64,000 nt of DNA from Taenia hydatigena (taxonomy: Eukaryota > Platyhelminthes > Cestoda > Cyclophyllidea > Taeniidae). The notes under the pieces are model-generated. The model worked only from the letters and a program-made list of their open reading frames with translations. It was not told the origin of the DNA and ran no database searches. The stretch is taken from assembly GCA_036345935.2 (NCBI GenBank), contig JADWOT020001576.1, forward strand, positions 62,666 through 126,665, given 5' to 3'. Below are positions 22,450 to 35,281 of this stretch, in pieces; the stretch's first letter is position 1, and each line of letters opens with the position of its first letter. A program made the position numbers and the translations under genes.

Positions 22450-22930
22450 ATTGTATTTGTCCTTGCATCTACCACCAACAGTCTTCAACTGGAAGTCAGT
22501 CGTAATAAGTGAAATGCGGCAAGTCACCAAGTCGACGTGTCCGACTTCACATCGCTTGACACAATACATTCACCATTCCACCGGAGTTGTTGCAGGTGGA
22601 CAACCCTCGAGGTTGTTGGAACTCGCGACAAGCTTTGCAAAGGGGTGAATATCATCTGCTTCATCATCGTCCCAACTCCATGGCAGGAGGGCTATGACTA
22701 ATACATGATGCGAATTGATGGCGTCCTGGAAGCGCAGTAATTGATGCCCGAACCGAATGCCTGGATCCATCTACAACACGTAGCAGTCGTAGTCCAAGCC
22801 GTCACTTTCAGAATCCCTTCTTCCAATCTTGCCGAAATATATTGTGCTATCTTTTGCAGTCACATGGCGAAATCGTTATGAATCAATGCGTCAATAGCAT
22901 CTGTAAGGTACGGGCACGCACAATGATTCA
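22450..22930 (-). pseudogene. F-box family C-terminal half, copy G, left arm
   Basis: It reads LDYDCYVL-stop-MDPGIRFGHQLLRFQDAI, HHVLVIALLPW, DDIHPFAKL and PPATTPVEW in one frame. The only clear lesion in this part is TAG at about 22775, where the right-arm copy has CAG. No F-box is attached. Confidence 0.6.
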
Positions 22931-23725
22931 TCAAGGTCTCTAAAGCTCAAAATTTTTTTGGAAATGCATCCATTTGAGGCAGCAATGGTTAGGATGCCAA
23001 AAAAGAGATAGACTTGACAGTAATGAATGCGGTTGGAAGCATTTTATTGCCCAATCGATGGTTATAAGCGCATGGCTTGAATACTGCATAGTTTAACAGC
23101 CCCGCCCTATTGCCAATCCTTTATAGCGTCGGTAACGCATATACCATCCCATGGATTGCGTGCCCTCTCGTATACGGAAAGCAGGAAATTCAAAGCAATG
23201 GTACGCTGTTCACCATTTTGGGTACTCAAGGTGGATCAGCAATCAAGCAGTAACTCTACTAAACAAGAAGCTTAGTTTCATTTTACTTGAATGTCACCCA
23301 AACTTATAAGGCGATTCACCAACAAATTGCTCTGACAAAAATGACGATTTTTAGTTATTTTTACCCAGTCACGTAAAATATTCTGGCAAAACTCCTTTAG
23401 AGACTTGGAGAGGTTGCTGTCACTACTATCAAAGGGATCTTCCAAGAAACGGCTTAATTGATAACGCATTAGTTTTGTCCGTCTTCCGTCTCTGTCATCG
23501 CCCATTTGTTCTCCTGCTCTTGAGCCCGAGGGAGGCGGTATTGTGCCATTCCACTATCGCGTAACTCTCTGTGTAGAGGCTATTTGATTAGCACTTTTTA
23601 TGAATTGGAAGCTTAGACAGATCCAAATAGGCTACCATGTTTTTAACGAGAGAAGTAAAACTATTTGAGCAGGACCTGTACGAGACTAAGCTAATAAGTT
23701 ATATTTTGCATTTACTTCTACCGGT

Positions 23726-24960
23726 GCTGACAGTCATGTCATCAGGCAGATAAGGACAGCGTCTGTGTACCGGCATTGGTACGTGTTTCACACAGAAGTA
23801 GCCATTTGAAGGACTAAGTGCTCAGGCTTTTCAACAGTGTCATGAACGAGGGCTCAATCTTTGATACGCGCTAATTGACAATTGTTCAGTAAATTTAATC
23901 CACAAAGAGTATGCCTCGTGCAAATGCACTCATGCACTATTTCCATCTGGTGGTAAAGCGGGTTCGTATCATGCACGGATAGGCGAATACTCGTGCATCC
24001 TTTCAGAGCAAATGGTGCCTCACTTTAAAATGGCTTTGGCTAGGATACAGGGTATGCGATGCAATTGCACTTTGGCAACCCTCTAATAGGAGGCCTGAGT
24101 AAGGCGAGTAGAAACGAAATAGCATGGTATTTACTGTTTATTCCGTGGCATCATTATTTTGTGTAAAACTGAGAAGCGCCTTAAGTGCAGCTTTGATGGA
24201 CGAGCTCAATTTGGCCTCATGTCAGTAACTCTGATTTGTGGACAGGTGCTACTGCCATTTCGATTTTACCGAGGCTCTAGCGTTCGAACAGAAACTAGTG
24301 ATAAGAAGTTCACTCCATATGGCGCTCTTACCGATAGTTTATCAAGGTGTATTTATCATCGTTTGAAATCGTCCCACCCAATTTCGTGTTTCCAAATGCT
24401 TCTTTCCGCATGCATCACTTAGTTGGCACGACTTGTCTGACAAGCGTGTTAGAATAGAAGGTTTCAATTTGTTGAAGTGCTTTGTTGTGAAATGGTCCTG
24501 GGCCATCCTGTGTGAAGGCATGGTGATTGATGTGGAGTTGTCAACCGAACCCACCATTAAGCTACGCCTCTTACCAAGACCATCACCGCGTTGGACACTT
24601 TGGCCTAAAGCCGAGTCATCAGCGTGCGTGACTGCTGATATGGGATTTTCACATATAGACGGAGGAAAGGGCTCCATACTGGTCTAAATCCTACTTAATG
24701 AAGAGTTTGGCCAAAAGTGAAAATTTCCTGCCTTATACCCACGTGGCTGCAATGTCTTACCCCTTGGCACTCCTCTTCGGACACAAGTCTACTTCCACGT
24801 GCTGTGGCACCCACTGTTGCCGAGACTCCCCCTACCACACCACAGTGCTGCGTAGTGTTTCATGAGCAGGAGGAAAGCGGCATTCAACAGGAATGTCACT
24901 GGACCAAAATGTGCTCTTGCTGCTTGCAAACGTAGACCACTGAGCTACCCGAGTGGGTGA
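23726..24960. other. Start of spacer, no supported gene
   Basis: Short ORFs on both strands (for example 24159-24422 and 24342-24677, which overlap antisense) without splice or promoter support. Nothing recognised. Confidence 0.35.
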
Positions 24961-25260
24961 AATTGACAGTAGGAGGAACGGTCGGAGCAGGAGTGGTGGT
25001 CGGTGGAATGGTGTTGTTGGGGCAGGAGTGAAGATGTGAAGGAGAGGGGGTGGTAGAGAGAGTGAAACATGAGGGGTGAGGGTGAGCACAGTGTTGCAGT
25101 GTGGAGGAGATTGGCGATGTGCGCAAGGTTGAGGTGAGTGGATGTGCGGCAGGTGGGGAGTGATGATGTGGTGAGAGGGTGGTGGATAGAGGAGGCGGAG
25201 GGAGGAGGGAAGGGGGAGGAGGGTGAGGGAGGGCAGGGGGGCTGGAGAGAGTGGGGTAGG
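24960..25260. repeat. Purine-rich (GGA/GTG) low-complexity tract beside the tRNA pair
   Basis: About 300 bp of G- and A-dominated sequence on the + strand, with GGAGGG and GTGGTGG motifs. On the other side of the tRNA pair (25610-25765) the same strand is C-dominated (ACACACC, CACCACC). The strand bias therefore flips across the tRNA pair. Confidence 0.7.
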
Positions 25261-25276
25261 CAGGGGGCAGAGACGC

Positions 25277-25358
25277 GACGCGGTGGCCGAGTGGTTAAGG
25301 CGATGGACTGCTAATCCATTGGGGTTTCCCCGTGTGAGTTTGAATGTCGCTTCCGTCG
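25277..25358 (+). tRNA. tRNA-Ser (GCT anticodon), possibly degenerate
   Basis: An 82-nt sequence with GTGGCCGAGTGGTTAAGGC (A box), anticodon loop ACTGCTAATCC and a variable arm, as expected for a class II serine tRNA. The T loop is TTTGAAT instead of TTCGAAT, the T stem has one mismatch and the acceptor stem has a C-C mismatch. No T run follows closely as a Pol III terminator. It may be a low-quality gene or a pseudogene. Confidence 0.7.
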
Positions 25359-25530
25359 TGCACTTATTCACTGCCTTCCTCGCTACTATGCCGCTGTGCT
25401 GTTTATTGCACTTCAAGTGGCTTACTTTGCTTCGTTCCCACTGCCCTTGCTGTGAATGGCTTCGCGTCTTGTGGGCCTGTGTGGTGACATGCGGGCTAGA
25501 AGACGACGTGCCAACAGTGGTGTGAAGGAA

Positions 25531-25603
25531 TGCCGCGACCCGGACTCGAGCCGAGGACATTTAGATCTTCAGTCTAACGCTCTCCCAACTGAGCTTTTAC
25601 GGC
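25531..25603 (-). tRNA. tRNA-Phe (GAA anticodon)
   Basis: A 73-nt cloverleaf: AGCTCAGTTGGGAGAGC D arm, anticodon stem TTAGA-TCTAA around CTGAAGA, T arm CTCGG-CCGGG with GGCTCGAGTCC. The acceptor stem has one A-C mismatch and a G-T pair. It is convergent with the tRNA-Ser 172 bp away. No T run is visible just downstream. Confidence 0.82.
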
Positions 25604-26484
25604 GAATCGCCGCGCTCCGCGCACTACCCAACACACACCACACCCCACACAACACACATCACGCCCCACCATCCACCACTTACTACACAACACCGCCTAC
25701 ATTGCCTACCACCCTCCTCACATGCGCGCTCCCCGTGTTCCAACCCTTCCTCCTCCTTTCTCCTATGCTATCGTGCACAGCAAAGAATCCCAATCTTCTC
25801 ACTCACGAACGCCTGCCTGACAATTTCACCACGATCTGTGTGTGAGATCAATGCACCTTCAATGCACATGTCTCAGAGAGTTACTCTAGGCAATCAAAAG
25901 GGCCGTCGCTTTAGGTTGCTTCATTTAATTACAGGCTACAATCAGGCTTCAACAGTGCACCAGACGACATCCCATCATTGAAACGTGAAATGAATTGAAC
26001 AAAAGACCTCAGCACGTTCTTGTTGGTCGACGCAACGGAGCCGTAAAGCAAATCAGCTTTAACTTGAGTCCATGCAGCAATGCAGTTTCAAGGTCACGAC
26101 GAGCCAATACGCATGCAGTGTCGTTTGGAGTCGTCACGCCGCCATTCCACCGATAAGGCTACCACCGTGGATGACTTACCTTAGCGTGAACTCGTCTTTG
26201 TCAAAACTTTGCGAGACGCACAACAACCCTAAATATTTTAGCAGAATCGTCAAGCACAGGTCGAGCATTGCTTAACCATGACCCGCTTCAGTTCTGTCAC
26301 TCAACTGCTGCTTCATTAATATTGTCAATCAATCTTGCTCACCAATTTGCCCTCAACCTGCCTGATTAAGAACTCGATGTTGACTCGGAAGAAGGAAGCT
26401 TTTCATTTGCAGTATTTCGCTACTTATAATAGGATTTATTGCGGCATTAAACCTGAAAGAAACTGCCAATGAGCCGCTTCCAAC

Positions 26485-26718
26485 ATGAGACACTTCACTC
26501 TTGTTTACAAGACACTCTACACGCTCGCCCACCCATCAGTAAATGCTGTGATTTGCACTAGAACTGCCCCATTTTGGTGCTCTTTTGGTAATGCTGAGGT
26601 GTGCAATGTCGCTACTAGCTGCGCAGTACAGAAAACTGCTCTCAACCCAGAGGAATGTCCGTTCGATGCGAAGCGTACCTGCTTCGTGTGCTTTGCGATG
26701 ATGTATGAGTGCACCTGA
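26485..26718 (+). other. Cysteine-rich ORF, uncertain
   Basis: A 77-codon frame with nine cysteines in its last 55 residues (for example ICTRTAPFWC, EVCNVATSC, TCFVCF and YEC-T-stop). It lacks a convincing signal peptide and splice context. It could be an exon of a secreted protein or chance. Confidence 0.25.
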
Positions 26719-26739
26719 CGCGGATGACGCACATGCAGA

Positions 26740-29700
26740 AGGCTAGTGCCTGAGTCATGACAGGTCGACTAGACATGAAAAGCGTCAGCCCTGGCCCAGG
26801 GAGGACGTCCCGTTGACTGGTGGGCAGGACGCATGTGTGGTCGTCTTAGCCTGTCCCCCCCCACTAAACTTGGCAAATGAATGAACCAGTAACAGTAGTA
26901 AGGAAAGCTAAAGATGGCCTCAGTCTGTCCCTTCCATGATTACAAAGTGGAAATTCCGCGTATTTTTGATGACTGTTTTGAATCACTAAACCAGTTGCTG
27001 AATCGCCCACATCGATGCACCGCTTGGGTGTCGAATAGCGACCACAGGTTTTAGCGATGCTCCTTCCCATGAAGGGTGAAGAGAGGAACGCAAAGCAGAG
27101 AGCACAACCACCCGACTGACGGCAACGTCAATGCGCCGCTGAAGCATAGATAGTAGGTGGACTTTTCAAAGGGATGCCCGAAGGCTCCCCACTGGCAAAA
27201 ACTATGCACCCGAGCGAACCCGATTAGAGTCCGTCGCAGGCTTCAACACAGCGGAGTGCAATGCTGAGCCTCCACCTGGGGTCAGAGCCTTGCTGATCAC
27301 CCTGAACCCGGCGCCAGGTAAGTTTAATCCGCTCCCACCAACACCATACCCCCTCCAGCACTACAGCTTGCGCCTTCCACCTTGCTTTGCCTAAACTAAG
27401 CATCACTCCACACTTCCGCCATCTCGCGCATTCCTACACTCATGCACTTGCTCCTTCTTGCGCCAATCTACATCATCTTCCCCACCTCTCCTCCTCCTTG
27501 TCACGTACCCACCCCCTATCTACGCAAACCTACTTTCCCACTTCAGTAGCACCTTCTGTCTCGCCTCTTGTGTGCGTTTCGCGTATCGAGTGGCATACCA
27601 CGTTGAAGTGCCTGTGGCAAGGCGGTGTATGGAGAATGATGGAAACACGTTCCATTTTCTCACTCGTCAAGAATAGAGGTCGACACACAACTCATGGAGT
27701 CACAAAACCCGACATCCTCCGTAGCCTCCGTTTTCGTCAGTAGCTCGATTTGTCAAAAGGCGTTGCCTAAAAGGGTGCATAGCAAACGAACACTTTCAAA
27801 ATATGGGTGTTTGACCCATTTGAAACGGCCAGACCTCATGTTCATTATGCGCTTATCTATTTGAAGCCCTGCGGTTAGTCACTTTACCCTTTACTTCGAT
27901 TACATGAGTAGTACGAGGTGCACGCCGACGAGATTTGGAGACTTTGTCATACACAAAGCGTTGAACCCTAATGACGGCTGTTGAATTACAGTAAACTGGT
28001 TTGACCGTCTTTCCGAACCCCAAGCACAAGCAGTTACGTCTACGCAGAGATGAGTGGTTGTACGCACGGTTTCGTGCAGGCTCAGTTTTATCCAAAAGAT
28101 GGAATTTTCAGGCATTCCATTGCAGCCTCTCTGGTAAGCAGGCGAAATCAAGAGACAAAGAAGTGACTGCCCCTCATTTTTTCATTCGATGAAATAATCC
28201 CTGGTTATCGTCTAGTCAGACCACGCTGCGTGGAATTCACCCAACCATTTCGGTCATCGCGGTTAGTAGTAAGGACTAATTATTCTAAAAATGCTAGACA
28301 TAGTGCCTGACTGTTGGCTTATCAATGGGTGCATTAATTGGCGCTTGCATATGTACTTGAAGAATGGCTACTCCAAGGCACGCAATAAAGTACGGAAGTT
28401 ATTTTGTAAAGATCAGTTAAGCATTGTAAGATTTGCTTACCCCAAATCAGCCAAAAACACCTTTCCAACTGCTGGCAGTGCTGCAAAGCGCCGATAAAAA
28501 TCAAATTGGACAGGGCATGGAAAAGGCTTTATGCAATTTGGATGTTGCACACACCTGATTTGCACTGCAAAAACAAGTGTTAATTATTCATCAGAATGTG
28601 ACAAAAGTCATGTTCACCACTCAGGAGATGTGATGCCTCTTGAAAGACAAATTGACAATTATTTTAGCCAAAAAATGTTCAAGCCATTTACAAATGTGAT
28701 TATTATATTGCTAACCTTAGCGTCTCATTCAGCGCGTCTTAGCAATAATAGAAGCCCGAAAATTTTCTTCCCTGTTGTTATTGCTCTTGCCATGTTCCCG
28801 TAATTGCACTGTCTAATTTCCTGCAGTGCATGGGAACTTTCGCGAGTCACCATGCAAAAAAAGAGTTCTTCCCTTCGGTCATATTTAGGACTATTTCTGT
28901 GCTCAGCTGCATGATATATTGCATCCATGATTCATCCATGGCAACAATTGCACATTTTGGCATTGATTTTACATAGTTTTCATTCATTTTTATGATTTCT
29001 TTTGGGTCGTTGACCTAAAAGGATTTTGCCCTCCTCCGCGCATCAACTTCCTGTCGTTCGGTTTTAAAAATATCGGCTCTATTCAGCGGTCCATCAATTC
29101 GTCCCACAGTCAACCACTCACCTCTGTGCTAAGCGTTTGAGCTTAAAGAATGGTCTTTGCTGAGCATGGAAGCAGAACGCATGGGTAGTGATTAACTCGA
29201 GATACTGGCGGCAAAGGAAACAAATCGCCTTACCCTATGCTACCTGACAAAAGAGGAATATTATTTAAGGCAGTCGTTTGTAGTTGACTCCACATTGAAC
29301 TGCTTTCAGAAACGGTAAAATGTTATTTAAGGTAAAAATCAGCCACCTTTGCCAAAATGTTTGAGGTGGTGAGACTGAAATGGACAGAATGCTGGAACTT
29401 GTCAATTGCAACTTCGATCATAAAACTACACAATATAAAACGGTGCCATTTGGGGGACAAATGAAAAAGCATTAGGAACAATTTGTCTGTCTGTGCCCCA
29501 GTATTGATAACTATCGCAGTCGAAATGGTTTGGCTTTCTAAAGCACTTGGAAGCCTAAAATAAGTCTTCTTGAGCAACTGTTATGCTTATAAATCTATCG
29601 CCAAAAGCGATTTCAAATGCAATGGTTCACCACCGTGAGTTGATTTTCAATCTTCTAATTTCATTCTAAATTTACTCAGCCCGATTACATTCCTCTGTTG

Positions 29701-31834
29701 GTTAGGCACATTTCGGTTCCCATACCTGATTAGACAGATTAATACTTAATGTGAAGGAGAGAGTCAAGCACCAGGGTCTGTTCAAGTCACAGATTGTATT
29801 TCAGACTTTTCTATCAAAGGCAACTAAATCTTGTGCATCGACCGAAAAATAATGCAGAAATTCACAATCTTTACTTCCTGAAAATTTTTTGAAAAACATA
29901 ATAAAAATACAAGATTCTGCTATGATCCATTACTATTGCTCTGCTGCATTCCGATCCGCTGGATAAAAATACCACAGAATATGTTATTTCAAGTGTAAAG
30001 AGTGCCGTATCTCGAAATCAAAAACGGTGAATTGGGAGGAACAAGCATGTCACTCAAGTCTCTCAAAGAAATGAAGTTGAGGTAACTACATATCCAAACG
30101 AAATTATTTAAAAAGCCCATGCTTAGCCACTTTAAAGCACAATTTTCGTCCTTAACTGTAAGTGACACAAGGAACTTAAGTGTTTAAAGCGCCTAATTAA
30201 TTCACAAAATATTTCGTGTTAAATGCCTATCCCAAACCCAAGTGGATGCAGCGTACTTGAGAGCATACTCTCGATTTAGGCACATTGGTGCATTTAACTT
30301 CGGCCGACAGTATTTGCGCTTGTAAAAACGACCGAACATGTCAAATTCCCAAAAGTTGTTCTGATTTGCGAGTCATACTTTGCCAAGGTAAGTTATGCCA
30401 TTTGAAAAGAAATTACGTAGGTCACCTTTTTTAGTATTTATTTAGCTGTCGTGACAATAAAATGAGCGACTGATTCCGTACACATAGGACTGTAACAAGG
30501 TGCTGTCCAAATATCTGTCTGTACGTTATTTATTAATTGCAAATATCTAAAATAGCCAGAATGAAGGATAGTTGCTAAGGCGTGAGATGACAAGTGCACA
30601 GCTATAGACTGCAGTCCGAGTCGGTTGCATAACGGTCGTGCTGCTTGCTTATAGGAAATAACTACTACTAGTGCCCTTTGTAGTGAAAAACAAATTTCGA
30701 TGGAAGTGTTCGTGCGTAATCTCACTTGAGGACATAAAAATCCACAATTTTTATGCTCCTTAATAACGAAGAAAAGGATTGACTTGGGACCCTTTTATGC
30801 TAACACAGTAGTTTGCATTAAAGGAGCAGAAAACCATCCAAATGTTACCCCTGGTGTGCTTATCACATCGTCGTTGGTCGGTCATGCTCCCTAATTGGAT
30901 TCTGATGTCAGGAATACCCAAGCTGTAGCAAACATGCTAATCACAAATAAAGTGGGAGAAAAACTGCCCATAGGACAAAGAGGATGGGAATAAAATAGGA
31001 AATTTGGATTACCTCACCCCTTTCTGTCCAGCTTATAATCTCTATAAGTCCATGATTCGAATCGGGTGACTAGTTTATTTGCGATCCCCCAATGACGCCA
31101 AAATTTAAACTCGCAATAGAATGAGATTTTTGTTTTCCATTAACAATAGTAGTAAAGAGCCTTTCGCGAAGCAATGACGTGCTTTAAGTCAATGCTTCGA
31201 TGGGCTGCCCTCTTTACATGCTGAACTCATAAATGCCTGCTCATCTTGGTAAGCATCGATACTCAATGATGTGGAGTTGGCAGTTCTGCCGTTGAATTCG
31301 TTCCAGTAAAAGATTCGTATTTTACAATCTACTCCCATGGAACAAAATCTACCTGCGAATGTTGTTGATTGTTAGCTAAAAATTCCCAAGGCAGTAGGTC
31401 ACTGAACTTTGCGTTGCATGGCTCACATTTGCCATACTTCATGCCTGGAAGGGGTATTTATTTTTCCCAGAACTATTTAAGTCACGTATAATACTAAAGT
31501 GATTCAATGGTAGGTTGCTTAAGAGATCTTAGCAAGCAGTAATTTTGCATGCATTATGCGGGATTTAATTACGTCTGATCATGACTTCATCAAGAAGTTG
31601 GAAATCACAATGAAATAAGCTTTTTTCTATATCAAAAGGTAAGGCTTTTTTAACTAAAACATTGACTAGCGCTCATTTGTTTAAGATTTTTCTAACGACT
31701 CATAGCCTAGAATTTCGTAAATAACAATTTTGCTTGTTCGGATTAGTGATTAGAACAGTCTTTAATGCTCTGTTCGGCTTAGATGCGGTGCATTGAAATT
31801 ATTTTTTCTAATCTGATCCAGAGAATGCGGAGCT
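26740..31834. other. Spacer, no supported gene
   Basis: Moderate-GC sequence to about 27.7 kb with low-complexity Pro/Ser/His ORFs, then AT-rich sequence with short ORFs on both strands. No family, repeat or promoter could be supported. Confidence 0.35.
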
Positions 31835-34800
31835 ATGTACAGAAGCCTTGAGTTATGCAAAAGTTTGAACTTTTCAAATCATTTACCATTGCGTCCCTAC
31901 TCTGTTTCCCTTGTATGGTTATTTGGTCCTTCACTTCACCATTTTGACTCTGCCATCAACTCTTTCAACATCAACTATCTAATAACGCACCGTGTTGTGC
32001 GTCCAACTTTAATTGTCTTCAAGGCTGTGGCTAGAATTGACAAAACGGTTGCGGCTTATTTTTCACTCCTTGGTTGTTTAGGATCTATTAATGTAGGCTT
32101 ATGCGAATTGCTTGGTCCACAGTTGCCAAAAAAGCTAAGAATAACCGGGGTAATTTATTCCAGAAATTATCCGTCTACAGACATTGGTGCCGCAAATGGT
32201 AATCAGAAGGTCACTACAGTAAGAGCAGATCAGGAGCGCTACCCTCGCCTCCCTCGAGTGCTGGGACATAGCGATTGGTTGAAGCCTGCACATAACCCAT
32301 TACCAACGCCCTTCTACGACTGCCTTTAGGCGCTATCAGTAACCCAAAGTCCTGCTGTATGCATTGTATCCATTCCACTCGACTTTGAGATAGCTTCAGA
32401 ACATCTCTAATCATAATAATAACAACAACAACTCTTATTTGTTCAAAATATTACGTTTCCGCTTTTCCAAACATTGTTTACTCCTTGTACTCCATTCAAA
32501 CACAGCCATACTTTGTTTTTGACGAATCTCTGCCTAACCATGACGAAATCACGACTTAATTAGTTTTAACTGCCTTTAAGTTAGGTGGTGCACCGAGAAA
32601 ATAACTTGTCTATTGAGTTTCGAGGATAGAACTTATTATTTTTAACAACAGAGTAACAAACCAAGGCATGAGTTAGTCAAGGCGACTTATGAGCAGATAT
32701 CACCGAGTTTTCCTTTGCTCAAAGATTTCTAATATATCAAATCCGTCACGGGTTGTGTCACTAGCACCCCGTTCTGGCTGTTGCGAATTATAAGGGGTTG
32801 ACTTTTTTAGGTTGCACTGTTTTGAGTGGCGCGACGCGACCGTCGATCAGCGTGACAAATGGAAGGAATGTCAAGTCTTCCTATCGCCTGTGTCAGAGCA
32901 TTATATTTCCTTTGGCTGCATAAGTTTGTTTAGATGGTTCATAAGCCGGATCATTCCTTTCTTCCATTGTTCAATCAGGTTCAAGAGGGCCGTGAAGTCT
33001 TTTCATGGAAACACTTGGCCAAGCAGCCAATCTTTGAGGTACTATATGACCTGACGAACCCTAATCAGAAATCACTAGGTGAGATGAAGGTGCTCATATT
33101 ATCTGGAAGATTTAATTCACTGGTATGATCAAAATCTTTTCCGCCACAATGTCCACTTTTAAAAAATTTCGTTGTCGAAGTGGATAAACTAGTAGATGAA
33201 TATCACTTGCTGCTATGTCGACAAGCGACGCATCAAACAGACAATAATTCTCACGCCAGATGGGTCACTCTTTCGCATCGATCATTTTTCTACATAAATC
33301 CTTGAAGAAGGGTCTCTACAAATGCATTTTTTATCGTAGGCTTTTAAAAATAAAGCCGAATCTTTCAATTTTAGCACCGATCACTAAACGTTCAGATCCT
33401 TTGGCACCATGATTTCAATCAGCGCTTGGCACGGCTATTTTCCAAGTAAATGACCCGGACCGTAGCGTCTCGAGGCTCCCTCGAAGGCAAAAGAAGGCGG
33501 AATGGACAGAGGGAAAAGAGCTGCTGGCATGGCCCGGATGCCAGCCTACGCAGCTGGGGCAATACGGTCACCTCTGTAACCTTGACTGAAATCGGTAGTA
33601 CCAACAAACAAAGTACTACACGGACAGCAGTCTGCCCCTTGCTGCAAGAAGCTCCGTTGTTATAGCTACAAACTTCTTGTTTTAGCGGTACCCTCCTCAT
33701 TTGACCGAATCGTATGCTTAGGGTGGTTCGGTGTTAAGTGGACAAATAGACAGAGTTAAACAGTACCTTAACAAAGTTTAATGCTTTTGAATGCGCTTTT
33801 TTGAGTTAGAGCGAAACCAACTAAATATGTACCACCAGAATAACAGCGATTAGTAGGGACAAACGCTTTGATGAGTATACCAATCCACACTTTACAGGAA
33901 CACGATAAGCCATAGCGTGAGCCTGTAGGAGAATCCTTCTAAAGTAGTTTAATGTAAGGAAATAGTCCTCATGTAGGACAATGGTTACAGAGTCGATGTG
34001 ATTAGCCCTGATTCACACACGTAGATGCCGCCAAAATAGCTAAATGTTGACAGGCCTCTTTACTGTCCATCAGGTCAGCGGTATGCGTCTAAGCGCGCTC
34101 TATTTCCTTCCATGCACACAGCTCATTAGTTTTAAACGAAAATTTCTCCACACGATTGCCAAAAAAGCATTAATTTCAAAAAAAATTTCACAGTCAGATC
34201 TTGACACATTGGAATCGATTTAATAAATGCGATCTATTTTAAAATTATTCCATCAGGTTACTGCATTACTTTCGCCACTCTCTTTATCACGAGACAAAGC
34301 ACATTTTGCCATTGCAATGCCTGCCAAGTAGCGGCCGGGCTAGGATTTTTCATGATGGACGGTTCCTTAGTTGCTGCCTTATAGACAGGAGAAAATGTCT
34401 CCCTGTTCATACGCCTGGTATGGTTGCACTGTCAAAGGAACTTCATGATCCTTAGGTCTGTCTCACTAATGCACTAAACAACAATACGGCAAACGGCCTT
34501 AATGTAATTGTTAAGGAATTGAATTGCTTAAAATGCTTACAGTGGAGTAAAATGACTACTTGCTTGGAATTTTATTAAGCACTTAGTTAATGAAGGATTT
34601 GCAAGTGGAATGGCGTATCATTTCTAATGGAACAAGTAGGTGCTGACAAAACGTACATTCATATTCCCCTACCGTTATTGCAAAGCTTTCACAGGGAAGC
34701 ATTAGTTGTCGACGTTAAATGAGGCTGATGCGTTATCTTTAAGTGGTCACGTTGGACAATGGGAAGAAACTCTAGCTTTAAAGACAGCATACCTTCTGCA

Positions 34801-34951
34801 AATATTTGACTCCATTAAAAAATTCAGACATCACAATGCTCCATCAAAAGGATATCGCAGTCCTTATAATTTGAGAATAAAAGAATCGATCACGAGGAGA
34901 AGTCTAAATTTTGCGTTTAAATTTTTGATGGATGGTGACGACGACGAATAA
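31835..34951 (+). CDS. Candidate three-exon gene in the spacer (phase-compatible model)
   Basis: Exon 31835-32149 starts with ATG, stays open for 105 codons and ends at GGG|GTAATT (phase 0). Exon 32979-33122 is exactly 48 codons between a strong acceptor (TTCTTCCATTGTTCAATCAG) and the donor CTG|GTATGA, and reads EGREVFSWKHLAKQP, FEVLYDL and MKVLILSGRF. The last exon, 34706-34951, follows an ATTAG acceptor and ends DGDDDE-stop (reading GQWEETLALKTAYLLQIFDS). All junctions are phase 0 and the sum is 705 nt. No family was recognised. The second exon is the best supported; the joining is inference and exons may be missing. Confidence 0.33.
32214..32440 (+). mobile_element. Possible 5'-truncated retroposon 3' end with short tandem-repeat tail
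   Basis: About 200 bp of higher-GC sequence in an AT-rich setting ends in CATAATAATAACAACAAC. Simple-repeat tails of this kind mark the 3' ends of several non-LTR retrotransposons and their SINEs. No reverse transcriptase, promoter boxes or target-site duplication could be identified. It would lie in intron 1 of the candidate gene. Confidence 0.3.
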
Positions 34952-35144
34952 GCCTGTTGTTATATTGTTTTTTCTTTCATCATTTTTAGTGTTCTGTTAT
35001 GGTTTAGCACCAAAATGGCCCGCCTGGTATCACAAGCCGAAAATAATTAAAATGATTCCGAACTTAGTTAAGCACAGTGGTTTGTTTGTGAATAGAATCA
35101 CCAATGATGCCTTTAGTCAATATTTCAATTTTTTGAGCAGTTGA
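34932..35144 (+). other. Small ORF with signal-peptide-like N-terminus
   Basis: A 70-codon ORF: MVTTTNKPV, then a hydrophobic core (VILFFLSSFLVFCYG), then a basic tail (LAPKWPAWYHKPK). It overlaps the end of the preceding candidate exon in another frame, so both cannot be translated from one transcript. No homologues recognised. Confidence 0.3.
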
Positions 35145-35281
35145 GCTTTGTGTAATGTTTCAACACCAGAAATAAGCTTAGTGAGCAAATTTCAAAGTCG
35201 GCTGACCAATCGCAAGCAGAATAGTTCGGCCAATCAAAAGGCTGCCTACGTTAAATATGGAGCACAAAATTTTATTTTAAA

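Larger units (their letters stand above)
13440..23725 (+). repeat. Large inverted repeat, left arm
   Basis: It matches the reverse complement of 39435-53170 almost throughout. Anchors: 13570-13790 with 52810-53030; 14000 with 52465; 16440-16628 with 50412-50600; 17560-18000 with 47740-48180; 19640-19960 with 45800-46120; 21260-21660 with 44110-44500; 22670-22930 with 42910-43190; 23120-23725 with 39435-40070. Identity is roughly 90% where compared base by base. The arm keeps 14960-15600, which the right arm has lost. Confidence 0.9.

Noticed and set aside
24832..25560. 242-codon - strand ORF, Pro/Ser/His rich
   Set aside because: It runs through the tRNA-Ser gene and low-complexity pyrimidine tracts; composition explains the lack of stops.
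27387..27743. 118-codon + ORF rich in His, Ser and Pro
   Set aside because: Low-complexity composition, overlapped by another frame, no promoter or splice sites.
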